A program made the position numbers and the translations under genes. A stretch of 64,000 nt of DNA, taken from NCBI GenBank assembly GCA_029001845.1, contig JAREWP010000010.1:22559-86558 (forward strand), read 5' to 3'. Under the pieces are notes generated by a model. That model was not told the DNA's origin. It ran no database searches and was given only the letters and a program-made list of their open reading frames with translations. Origin of the DNA: Candidatus Magnetocorallium paracelense (GTDB lineage: Bacteria > Nitrospirota > Thermodesulfovibrionia > Thermodesulfovibrionales > Magnetobacteriaceae). This document shows positions 57,367-64,000 of this stretch, one piece after another (position 1 is the first letter of the stretch; every line of letters starts with the position of its first letter).

Positions 57367-59241
57367 CTAGCTTTGGGGTTGAAAATGAGCGCTGAGAAAA
57401 GCAACTCCGAGTTTACGCCTATCGTCTCCACGCCCAAGCTCATGTGGTGAGATGAAGTATGCAAATTCAAATTCTATCATATTAAAAGAGTCAGATATCT
57501 GATTACCGGGAATTGTGAAGGTTGCATCCTGAATAGTGTGTGATAGAGACTTCACGCTGATCTCTATCCCGTTGAGCGAGAGTTTTATCCTTTGCTTATG
57601 TCCTTCCCATAAATAAGGTAGAACTCGAATGTGCAGTTGATATGTCACTTCCTTCTGCAATGCAACTAACATAGCAGCTGATTTTGCAACCGTCCATGTA
57701 GCCCATCCAGGCTCCGGCGTACCCCAGCCTCGTAAAAGATAAGGAGTAATGGCATGTTGTGAGAAATCCAGTTTAATATCATGTGCATTAAGCAATTTTT
57801 TGTCTTCAGGTAGAAGAGTGTTTCTAAAAAGCAGTCTGTCAGGTAGTAAGCTTGGTTTATTTAGATGCTTAAAAACTTTGTATGCCATCAGCTCATGAGG
57901 TGGTGGCGGAACAAAACGTTTGACCAATTCATGTCGCCGCAAAAAATGAAGATCATCTCCATACCGAATATGAGGATAGGGAAATGCGTCATGACCGACG
58001 GAGTAATCAGCCGGACGATCTGAGCGTTCGGTCACCAGTGAAGCATAGTCAAGAACAGGACGTTGTGCAAAATAGCCGATATGTCCTATTGCTCCGGTCC
58101 CGACTACAGCATCGGGAGGCGTGTTATTATGGAGCCAGTCACCTACCAGCACTCTGGTCCATTCAACACTGTTTAAGTAGCTTTTATGCACGGAAATGTA
58201 GTCACTTCGTGGTAAGAAAAACCATATTATCATGAAGACTGCTATTGCAGAGCCGACAATATTGGACACACTATTAATTTTTGGTATCGTATTTAGTACA
58301 TTCCATATTCCGACGACTGCCAGAATTATCATTACGGGAATTGGAGGAATACAGTACCATTCATAATAGTCTATCCCAACGACATAATAGGCGCCTATAT
58401 ATAAAACAAGCCATAAAAACATCCCGAAGATTGCATAATGTTGTTTGCTATAGGGGCGGCGAAGAAATATTGTAAGACCGCAAACAGCAGCGATTATCAG
58501 GGGATACCAAAGTGATTCCCAATAATACTGCAACATCCAATCCGAAGCGGCTAATTTTTCATGCTCCTGTTTTGCACTAAATGAGTGTGGCAGGATTGTA
58601 TGAAATCGCCACAATGCATAGAGAAACCATGGAAGAACGATGATTATCCACAGGGCGGTTTCTTTATATGGAAAACGCCTGTATTTCCAAAAATAGACTA
58701 ATAACAGTGCGGGAACAAGTGAGAGACCATCAGGTCGAGTAAGATATGTAAGTGCGGAAAAAACTGTCGCATAAGCCGGTTTGTCTGCGACAAAACATGC
58801 CCACGCAGCCAGAATAAGGGCGGTAAAAAAAACTGTTTCCATTCCTGACATGGCCCAGACGGAAAAATGACCGGATACCGAACACAACAAACCTGCAAAG
58901 AATCCGGCCAAATATGAGCCGGTAAGTGTTTGCGCCAGCCAGGACACTAATAACACAGAAGCGATACCACTCAATAGGTTGTACACCAAACTCATATCCA
59001 CGGGTGATACTCCCAAGAACGCCGGAATGGAGAGAACTAATGTATATAACGGAGTTGTTGTTCCCCATATATGCTCGCCCTCGTTGTAGACAAAGCCATT
59101 TCCTTCTGCTATATTCCGTGCGTATTGATAAGTAATCAGTGCGTCATCGATATCGACGCGTGCATTGGAAGCAAGCAGGAAAAAAAAGGCGATTATAGCT
59201 AAAATTATTAAATGATATTTAAGAAAATGGTTGTAAAACAT
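57367..59241 (-). CDS. Polytopic membrane glycosyltransferase (GT39/ArnT-like)
   Basis: A 624-aa protein with about ten membrane helices. The first periplasmic loop has RVDIDDALITYQYARNIAEGNGFVYNEGEHIWGTTTPLYTL with the acidic pair (ID-DD) typical of GT-C enzymes that use lipid-linked donors. A C-terminal soluble beta-rich domain (about 480-624) follows. It converges on the HAD-UbiA gene, whose product could supply the lipid-linked sugar. The acceptor is unknown. Confidence 0.82.
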   Translation of the reverse strand: MFYNHFLKYHLIILAIIAFFFLLASNARVDIDDALITYQYARNIAEGNGFVYNEGEHIWGTTTPLYTLVLSIPAFLGVSPVDMSLVYNLLSGIASVLLVSWLAQTLTGSYLAGFFAGLLCSVSGHFSVWAMSGMETVFFTALILAAWACFVADKPAYATVFSALTYLTRPDGLSLVPALLLVYFWKYRRFPYKETALWIIIVLPWFLYALWRFHTILPHSFSAKQEHEKLAASDWMLQYYWESLWYPLIIAAVCGLTIFLRRPYSKQHYAIFGMFLWLVLYIGAYYVVGIDYYEWYCIPPIPVMIILAVVGIWNVLNTIPKINSVSNIVGSAIAVFMIIWFFLPRSDYISVHKSYLNSVEWTRVLVGDWLHNNTPPDAVVGTGAIGHIGYFAQRPVLDYASLVTERSDRPADYSVGHDAFPYPHIRYGDDLHFLRRHELVKRFVPPPPHELMAYKVFKHLNKPSLLPDRLLFRNTLLPEDKKLLNAHDIKLDFSQHAITPYLLRGWGTPEPGWATWTVAKSAAMLVALQKEVTYQLHIRVLPYLWEGHKQRIKLSLNGIEISVKSLSHTIQDATFTIPGNQISDSFNMIEFEFAYFISPHELGRGDDRRKLGVAFLSAHFQPQS

Positions 59242-59423
59242 TATTCAATGATAACCTAAATCATGTTTGGCTTCAGTTTTGTCAGGTCGGGAAAATAATA
59301 ATGCCGGATTTTAGAGTAAAAATTATATATCGAAACATTAACAAAAGGCAACAAAACGAATTGACATGCATTTAAACCTAAAACAGCAATTATCGATCGA
59401 CAGTCAGCTAATGAAGTATACAC

Positions 59424-59790
59424 TTATCTGCATATAGCCGGACTAAAATATAGAATATCGCCAACAGTCACACCCACATTATCGAAGCAACCCAAAGATC
59501 CTGCATCTACGTAAGGAATATTCAGAACCCCTTTGCCATAAACTGAAATATCACAATTATTGTCAATATCAGCCTGACAACCATTTGAATAAGTAACCGA
59601 ACCTTCAGGTGTGATAGGTGGGGTAGTCGTCACAAACATCTACAACACCGTCACAATCTGAATCTACAAGATCAGTGCCTTCTGTGCCGCAAATACCTAT
59701 GTCATCCCCTCCTGTATCATCATCTCCTATAAAAGCATCTTCAGGATTATACTTGTATTTAATTAGATAAACATCACTGTCTGTTTATAT
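59424..59790 (-). pseudogene. Remnant of a secreted repeat protein
   Basis: From about 59790 the minus strand reads TDSDVYLIKYKYNPEDAF, then GDDDTGGDDIG, then DSDCDGVVDVCDDYP, which looks like a beta-propeller repeat end followed by a thrombospondin type 3-like calcium-binding motif. It meets a stop. In the next frame (59639 down) it continues PPITPEGSVTYSNGCQADID and SLGCFDNVGVTVG to a stop at 59424. There is an in-frame stop upstream as well. This is a truncated and frameshifted 3' end of a large secreted protein. Confidence 0.55.
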
Positions 59791-59819
59791 CAGGTATACA
59801 TCACAATTCAGACAAATAA

Positions 59820-60635
59820 CTATCCCTGCCTATTCTTTTTAATCATATCAAGATAGTCTTCTATAATATCCGGAGAAAGCCACTTTAGTATCTCTTTAGC
59901 ATCGAGCCCCTTCAGCCTCTCCTCGGCGGGAACTCCCTTCAACCTCTCCTCGACGGGAAGTCCCTTCAACCTCTCCTCAGGCTCCAACTCTCCTAAATTC
60001 TCCCTTATATAATCCTTCTTAAAGTCCTCCATTGTATATGCCATCTTTATTCCCTCCTTTCCGTACATCTTTATCAATTGATCTATTATCGTACTCGGCT
60101 CAGCCACTCGCCACTCATACTCCGCCATTCCGTTCCTTACCTTATCCTCCTCCAGGCTGAACAGATTCCATATCGCATTCCTCCTCCCTCTCTCTATCTC
60201 CCTTAATACGATTATCCTTATCGCACAACTCAATACCTTTATCTCATATACCCCCCTCTTCAACTCCTTTAATGCAAGCTCGGATGACAATCTCCTCGGA
60301 TATTTTGTACACACAGCATACAATCCGATCCTGCTTGCTTCACAACCATCCTTTCCGATCAGCTTCCTGTACATCACATAATAACCGATCAACTCCTCAA
60401 GCACCCACAGACTCAAAGACTCATGTACAGATTTATATGTCAACAGATTATGTTCCTTCAAATCCTCGAATCCGTCACATATTTCCTCCCTCACTCCTCC
60501 TGCGCTTTTTCTTATGATCGCAACATCCAATATCTGCCGCTTTAACGAAAGATCCTTCTCAAGCTCCACCTCATAGGGAGTACCTGTAAAATAGTCCGTC
60601 AACACCATTCCGAGTATTCTGTGCCAATCTATCAT
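59820..60635 (-). CDS. Rpn-like PD-(D/E)XK nuclease family protein, copy 1
   Basis: A 271-aa protein. The N-terminal part (DWHRILGMVLTDYFTGTPYEVELEKDLSLKRQILDVAIIRK, then FEDLKEHN) fits a PDDEXK-type core (Asp in LDVAII, ExK in EDLK). The C-terminus is a run of PEERLKGLP-type repeats of 9 aa ending in LDMIKKNRQG, a pattern seen in Rpn/transposase-related families. This copy has three PxEERLKG units. A copy at 63405 has two and is otherwise nearly identical. Confidence 0.7.
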   Translation of the reverse strand: MIDWHRILGMVLTDYFTGTPYEVELEKDLSLKRQILDVAIIRKSAGGVREEICDGFEDLKEHNLLTYKSVHESLSLWVLEELIGYYVMYRKLIGKDGCEASRIGLYAVCTKYPRRLSSELALKELKRGVYEIKVLSCAIRIIVLREIERGRRNAIWNLFSLEEDKVRNGMAEYEWRVAEPSTIIDQLIKMYGKEGIKMAYTMEDFKKDYIRENLGELEPEERLKGLPVEERLKGVPAEERLKGLDAKEILKWLSPDIIEDYLDMIKKNRQG

Positions 60636-60827
60636 ATGTCTATTCTATCATTTTCGATATCACGATTTCATGAGCAGAGGAATTCGTGAATAAAAACAGG
60701 GCAATTTATTGATCTCTATATTACGGATCTCCTTTTCAATCACTCAGCAAACCTTTAATAAACAGGCTGATATTTGTTAAAATGAATATCATCCATGAGT
60801 CATATAAAGATAGTTGGAGCATTTATA
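60636..60827. other. Intergenic region between the Rpn-like gene and a small membrane protein
   Basis: About 190 nt, AT-rich. It should hold divergent promoters. Nothing else is visible. Confidence 0.35.
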
Positions 60828-60947
60828 ATGGAATGGTTAGTTGTTGCAACTTTTTTAATTTTTATTATTGGCTTAGGCATAGTAACAAGAGACGCTATTG
60901 TACACGCTCGAAAGTCATCCACTGACAAGCACACCAAGCCGATGTGA
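60828..60947 (+). CDS. 39-aa single-pass membrane protein
   Basis: ATG 60828 follows TTGGAGC at seven bases. The product MEWLVVATFLIFIIGLGIVT is one membrane helix followed by a basic, His/Lys-containing tail (about 20 residues). It is shorter than most annotation limits. The hydrophobic helix, basic C-terminus and ribosome site make it a fair candidate, but there is no operon context. It might be a stand-alone small membrane peptide or a type I toxin-like peptide. Confidence 0.5.
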   Translation: MEWLVVATFLIFIIGLGIVTRDAIVHARKSSTDKHTKPM

Positions 60948-61233
60948 CCATTTTTCCCTGCATTGGCTATTGAGAGCACACCTGCAAGTGTAATGATAGA
61001 ATAGACGGAAAGGATTTATAGAGAAACCATAAAATCTGCAAGTTAAAGAGCTGTTCAGAAATAAACCGGACACTTTGACGCTCTATTTAAGTGTAGATTT
61101 AATCGATCCGATTGAACAAAACCGCAGCCATAGCAGAGCTGTTTCGAGGATTTTGCGATAGAAGATCGATTAAAGATGTACTGAAGATGAGATGTAAAAA
61201 GTTTAGTTTTTTACGGAAAGAGGTGGAGGCACA

Positions 61234-61440
61234 ATGAGTACAAAAGAAATATTGGAGCAAGCCTTGAGACTTAAACCGGAAGAAAGATTCATAGTGGTGG
61301 AAGGCTTACTGAAGAGCCTCGATGAACCGGATAAAAGTCTTGACGACATCTGGGCGGAGGAGGCGGAAAAAAGACTTGTAGCATACAGAGAAGGGAGACT
61401 TGAGGGAATCCCAATGCATGAAATATTCAAAGAAAAATGA
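61234..61440 (+). CDS. Addiction-module antitoxin (TIGR02574-like)
   Basis: A 68-aa protein. KEILEQALRLKPEERFIVVEGLLKSLDEPDKSLDDIWAEEAEKRLVAYREGRLEGIP is the standard sequence pattern of small addiction-module component antitoxins. It has a GGAGG-type site upstream (GAGGTGGAGG). Its stop overlaps the toxin ATG as ATGATG. It is intact, although the toxin is not. Confidence 0.88.
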   Translation: MSTKEILEQALRLKPEERFIVVEGLLKSLDEPDKSLDDIWAEEAEKRLVAYREGRLEGIPMHEIFKEK

Positions 61441-61725
61441 TGAAAATCATTTTTTCGAAATTTGCAAGACAGGAGATAGAAGATGCTGCGAGCTATTATG
61501 AACTCGAATTTTCCGGTCTCGGAAAAAGATTCAAGGATGAAGTAAAAAATGCAGTAAAACGTATAGCAGAGTGTCCAATGGCTTGGGCAACTGAGCGTGG
61601 TGACGTAAGAAAGTGCTTACTTGCTTCACAGATTCCCGTATAAGCTGCTCTATTCTGTTGAAGAAGATCACATTTTTATAATCGCGGTGGCGCATCTACA
61701 CAGAAGGCCATATTATTGGATTTAA
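61437..61725 (+). pseudogene. ParE-like toxin, frameshifted near its C-terminus
   Basis: The first 60 residues (MMKIIFSKFARQEIEDAASYYE ... RFKDEVKNAVKRI ... GDVRKCLL) are ParE/RelE-like. Normal ParE would continue KRFPYKLLYSVEEDHI and IIAVAHLHRRPYYWI. That sequence is present but one base out of phase (to 61725), so the reading frame ends early at 61643. A single-base insertion around 61617-61629 would explain it. The partner antitoxin remains intact. Confidence 0.8.
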
Positions 61726-61880
61726 CCCTCACCTGAAAGTCACAATTTTTTTCTGCTACAATAGATCTATGGCCTATATTTCAAATTCCGGACAATCCCG
61801 GGAGGACAAATCGATATGCGAGTAGAGAGAGACTTTCAAAATCCTCGAATAGTGGAAATCCTAAAAACCATAGATGAGGT

Positions 61881-62060
61881 GTGGAAAGTTTAGAAAATCT
61901 TCTTTTAAAATTCAAAAAACCTACTGAAGCGGATATCCCTGAAGTCCGTGATGACGAATTAGCCGCTGCGATCGATTACAGCATTAGGCATGACAGTGAA
62001 GAAGACTTTATGCCTCTTTCCGATTTTTTAGAAGAAGAAAAAAGAATCCTTAAATACTAA
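61881..62060 (+). CDS. Small antitoxin-like protein
   Basis: GTG 61881 has a GATGAGG site close by. The 59-aa product is acidic (ESLENLLLKFKKPTEAD, VRDDELAAAIDYS, RHDSEEDFMPLSDFLEEEK), with a disordered front and helical end like the C-terminal half of RelB or Phd antitoxins. It is followed at 3 nt by a broken RelE-like gene. A 24-codon frame starts at ATG 61817 with GGGAGG and overlaps the start. The original gene may have been longer. Confidence 0.55.
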   Translation: MESLENLLLKFKKPTEADIPEVRDDELAAAIDYSIRHDSEEDFMPLSDFLEEEKRILKY

Positions 62061-62062
62061 AG

Positions 62063-62297
62063 ATGTGGGAATTTATAGTTACTGCTTCGTACCAAAAAAG
62101 CCTTCGCAAACTTTCCAAAGAGCGGACTCGACAATCCCTTCAGCCTTCAACATCTTGAGAAAATTGCCAACTACAATCACTATTATCGTCTTAGGCTTGG
62201 CGAATACCGGATTGGTCTGATTTTAGAACCGGAAAAAAAGCAGATTATTTTGCGCTATGTAGGATCACGTGGAGATTTCTATAAACATTTTCCATAA
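62063..62297 (+). pseudogene. RelE-like toxin with internal deletion and frameshift
   Basis: ATG 62063 begins MWEFIVTASYQKSLRKLSKE, a normal RelE start. The frame then hits a stop at about 62157. In another phase the DNA reads DNPFSLQHLEKIANYNHYYRLRLGEYRIGLILEPEKKQIILRYVGSRGDFYKHFP to 62297, the usual RelE C-terminal two-thirds. The region between the two has lost about 15-20 residues, so the toxin is dead. Confidence 0.8.
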
Positions 62298-62313
62298 AGA
62301 TGCGTATTGAGTT

Positions 62314-62679
62314 CTATTTATACACACTATCATGGTCCGGATGAAGTGAAATAAATCTCATCCATCTACGATCTCGACATACCCTTGCCCTAAATTTATT
62401 GGAAACACGTATTGAGGCAATAGTTTTACCGTCAAATGTTTTTTGACCTTCTATGACCTCCCAATTAAGACCGGTTTTTTGTTTTGGATTTTTCGTGGAT
62501 TGGTCATACACCTGCTGCCAGGTCATACCCTGTATTTTTGTTATAGTATCAGATATTTTCTTGAACTGTTCATCAGAGAGGTTCTTAAATTCTTTTTGAA
62601 ACAAGGAAAAACCTAAATCACAAGCAATATATTCTTGTTGAGTTGATTCACTGATACTTTTTTTTCTTGATTTTGGCAT
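62314..62679 (-). CDS. Toxin-like protein of a two-gene TA module
   Basis: A 121-aa protein. The second half has GLNWEVIEGQKTFDGKTIASIRVSNKFRARVCRDRRWMRFISLHPDHDSVY, a RelE-like strand pattern with the basic and His residues. The first half is helical (LSDEQFKKISDTITKIQGMTWQQVYDQ). It starts 4 nt after the partner antitoxin and is oriented against the broken RelE gene. Its class is uncertain. It is probably an RNA-cleaving toxin. Confidence 0.7.
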   Translation of the reverse strand: MPKSRKKSISESTQQEYIACDLGFSLFQKEFKNLSDEQFKKISDTITKIQGMTWQQVYDQSTKNPKQKTGLNWEVIEGQKTFDGKTIASIRVSNKFRARVCRDRRWMRFISLHPDHDSVYK

Positions 62680-62683
62680 TTAT

Positions 62684-62962
62684 CTAACGATTTTTTGATC
62701 TTTCTCTTCCAATTTCTTCTAAAGAGGGGGAATGATCAGGGTTTGAATCTTTAAGATATTCATTAAACTCATCGAGCTGTTTTAATGCTTTGTCAGTATG
62801 GAAAATCGCTTGACGATCCGGTATAAAACTACCGCGTGATATCAAAATCATCCCATCCTCCAAATATTCAATTAGGATATCACGACCTGCATAAGCTTTA
62901 CCTATGCAGATTTGCCCATTTTGTGGGACTGTAATTAGTTTTCTTTCTAAAATTTCACTCAT
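62684..62962 (-). CDS. Antitoxin-like protein with AbrB-like N-terminus
   Basis: A 92-aa protein starting MSEILERKLITVPQNGQICIGKAYAGRDILIEYLEDGMILISRGSFIPDRQ, which fits a swapped-hairpin AbrB-type fold followed by an acidic helical tail (LEEIGRERSKNR end). GGAGG lies at 62971-62975. A perfect 15-bp inverted repeat covers that site, suggesting autoregulation. Confidence 0.72.
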   Translation of the reverse strand: MSEILERKLITVPQNGQICIGKAYAGRDILIEYLEDGMILISRGSFIPDRQAIFHTDKALKQLDEFNEYLKDSNPDHSPSLEEIGRERSKNR

Positions 62963-62970
62963 ATACCAAG

Positions 62971-63011
62971 CCTCCTATAATAGGATAATACAATATTCCT
63001 ATTATAGGAGG
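62971..63011 (-). promoter_or_regulatory. 15-bp inverted repeat over the ribosome site of the antitoxin
   Basis: cctcctataatagga (62971-62985) and tcctattataggagg (62997-63011) are exact inverted repeats around an 11-nt loop. The left arm includes the GGAGG of the antitoxin mRNA. Both a DNA operator and an RNA hairpin that hides the ribosome site are plausible. Confidence 0.75.
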
Positions 63012-63160
63012 TTTTCTTTTAAATGTCAATTCCTGTGTCAATTCCTGGTCGTTTTTGTCCTTATAATTTAACTCTTTCTCTGTGTTTTTAACTCTTTCTC
63101 TGTGTTTTGGTAATGAACTATAGGGGAGCAGGGATTGAGGACTGGAGAAGGTATTCAATG

Positions 63161-63214
63161 ATCATTTTGTGCAATATGGGATCACGTGAAGATTTCTGTA
63201 AACATTTTCCATAA
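63161..63214 (+). pseudogene. 3' remnant of a second RelE-like toxin gene
   Basis: The plus strand reads IILCNMGSREDFCKHFP then stop, matching the C-terminus of the RelE-like remnant at 62297 (IILRYVGSRGDFYKHFP). Nothing RelE-like precedes it. It is the tail of another copy. Confidence 0.7.
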
Positions 63215-63315
63215 GATAATCAATCCGCAAGAATTAATTTCCACCGGCGACTTTCTTATTATAACTTTTGTTATCGGCAACCCTGAATCACCATTCGAAC
63301 CGGGACAAAATTGAG

Positions 63316-63390
63316 GATAAAAGAGAGTTGGGAATCGCTTTGCACAGAATGCAACTTATACCCGGCATAGCCGGAAGCTGTTTTACATGA
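63316..63390 (+). pseudogene. 3' remnant resembling the end of the methyltransferase beta domain
   Basis: DKRELGIALHRMQL is close to MDKRELGIAVERIRL at the end of the methyltransferase gene (55855). NPESPFEPG just upstream, in another frame, could be the preceding strand. The upstream gene is gone. Confidence 0.55.
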
Positions 63391-63404
63391 ATCCAGACAA
63401 ACAA

Positions 63405-64000
63405 CTATCCCTGCCTATTCTTTTTAATCATATCAAGATAGTCTTCTATAATATCCGGAGAAAGCCACTTTAGTATCTCTTTAGCATCGAGCCCCTTCAG
63501 CCTCTCCTCGGCGGGAAGTCCCTTCAACCTCTCCTCAGGCTCCAACTCTCCTAAATTCTCCCTTATATAATCCTTCTTAAAGTCCTCCATTGTATATGCC
63601 ATCTTTATTCCCTCCTTTCCGTACATCTTTATCAATTGATCTATTATCGTACTCGGTTCAGCCACTCGCCACTCATACTCCGCCATTCCGTTCCTTACCT
63701 TATCCTCCTCCAGGCTGAACAGATTCCATATCGCATTCCTCCTCCCTCTCTCTATCTCCCTTAATACGATTATCCTTATCGCACAACTCAATACCTTTAT
63801 CTCATATACCCCCCTCTTCAACTCCTTTAATGCAAGCTCGGATGACAATCTCCTCGGATATTTTGTACACACAGCATACAATCCGATCCCGCTTGCTTCA
63901 CAACTATCCTTTCCGATCAGCTTCCTGTACATCACATAATAACCGATCAACTCCTCAAGCACCCACAGACTCAAAGACTCATGTACAGATTTATATGTCA
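63405..64000 (-). CDS. Rpn-like protein, copy 2 (cut by window edge)
   Basis: Nearly identical in sequence to 59820-60440, including synonymous sites, with homology starting a few bases after the stop codon (63394/59809). It has two PxEERLKG units where copy 1 has three, an exact 27-bp difference. The 5' end lies outside the window. High identity points to a recent duplication or gene conversion. Confidence 0.75.
   Translation of the reverse strand, partial: TYKSVHESLSLWVLEELIGYYVMYRKLIGKDSCEASGIGLYAVCTKYPRRLSSELALKELKRGVYEIKVLSCAIRIIVLREIERGRRNAIWNLFSLEEDKVRNGMAEYEWRVAEPSTIIDQLIKMYGKEGIKMAYTMEDFKKDYIRENLGELEPEERLKGLPAEERLKGLDAKEILKWLSPDIIEDYLDMIKKNRQG

Noticed and set aside
63069..63110. 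Tandem repeat of aactctttctctgtgtttt
   Set aside because: Only two 20-nt units of simple sequence. No function is implied.

Overview
The window looks like chromosome from an uncultured Gram-negative bacterium of moderate to low GC. kdsB (Kdo activation for LPS), several lipoproteins and a periplasmic-type deacetylase imply an outer membrane. The mix of RarA, ParAB, RimO, CbiB/CbiP, IspG, MltG, FHA-cyclase, Ser/Thr kinase and DUF362 genes fits a deltaproteobacterial, Nitrospirota-like or related lineage. I cannot place it more precisely from sequence alone. No tRNA, rRNA or CRISPR array was seen.

Layout. 0-11.7 kb: the start of RNase Y, rarA, a DEDD-type exonuclease, a lone receiver protein, a 58-aa small protein bracketed by palindromes, a methyltransferase-receiver fusion, a membrane glycosyltransferase, and the kdsB-pyrG-flavin oxidoreductase operon. 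11.8-18.1 kb: parAB with a parS site inside a 64-nt palindrome, a TatD-radical SAM fusion, a membrane protein and rimO. 18.2-22.1 kb: an operon of a HAMP-type nucleotide cyclase, a LysM-like polysaccharide deacetylase, a lipoprotein that appears to start at AUA, and a His-rich membrane protein. 22.4-25 kb: an accessory patch on the minus strand (PIN toxin-antitoxin pair ending in an attC-like integron site, LamG and RadC remnants, a DUF4258/YgiT pair). 25.4-31.7 kb: cobalamin genes, then a signalling group (kinase-pseudokinase, FHA-cyclase, cyclic-nucleotide-binding protein) with a MITE-like element between divergent genes. 31.9-44 kb: an ABC ATPase/TOPRIM-like pair with a frameshift, MATE pump, glnS, two-component proteins, a GT4 glycosyltransferase, a PAP2-glycosyltransferase fusion, mltG and ispG.

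44.3-51.3 kb holds the main candidate for a new system: a six-gene operon with DndC-like sulfurtransferase, a 66-aa protein, a DndD-like SMC ATPase (frameshifted), a DndE-like domain fused to an FtsK-type DNA motor, an ABC ATPase and a DUF4435 (TOPRIM-like) protein. It lacks dndA, dndB and dptFGH. This suggests a phosphorothioation-type DNA modification/defence locus in which the modification complex carries its own translocase and is coupled to an ATPase-nuclease pair.

51.6-59.2 kb: cell-surface or lipid-linked glycan type genes (DUF362 protein, SPASM radical SAM enzyme, methyltransferase, HAD-UbiA prenyltransferase, membrane glycosyltransferase), with a second MITE copy carrying a 9-bp target duplication. 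59.2-64 kb: a graveyard of toxin-antitoxin modules, gene relics and two near-identical Rpn-like genes. Frameshifts found in this window lie in defence, toxin or surface-protein genes, while the housekeeping genes all read through. This argues for real decay of selfish or defence genes rather than poor sequence quality.
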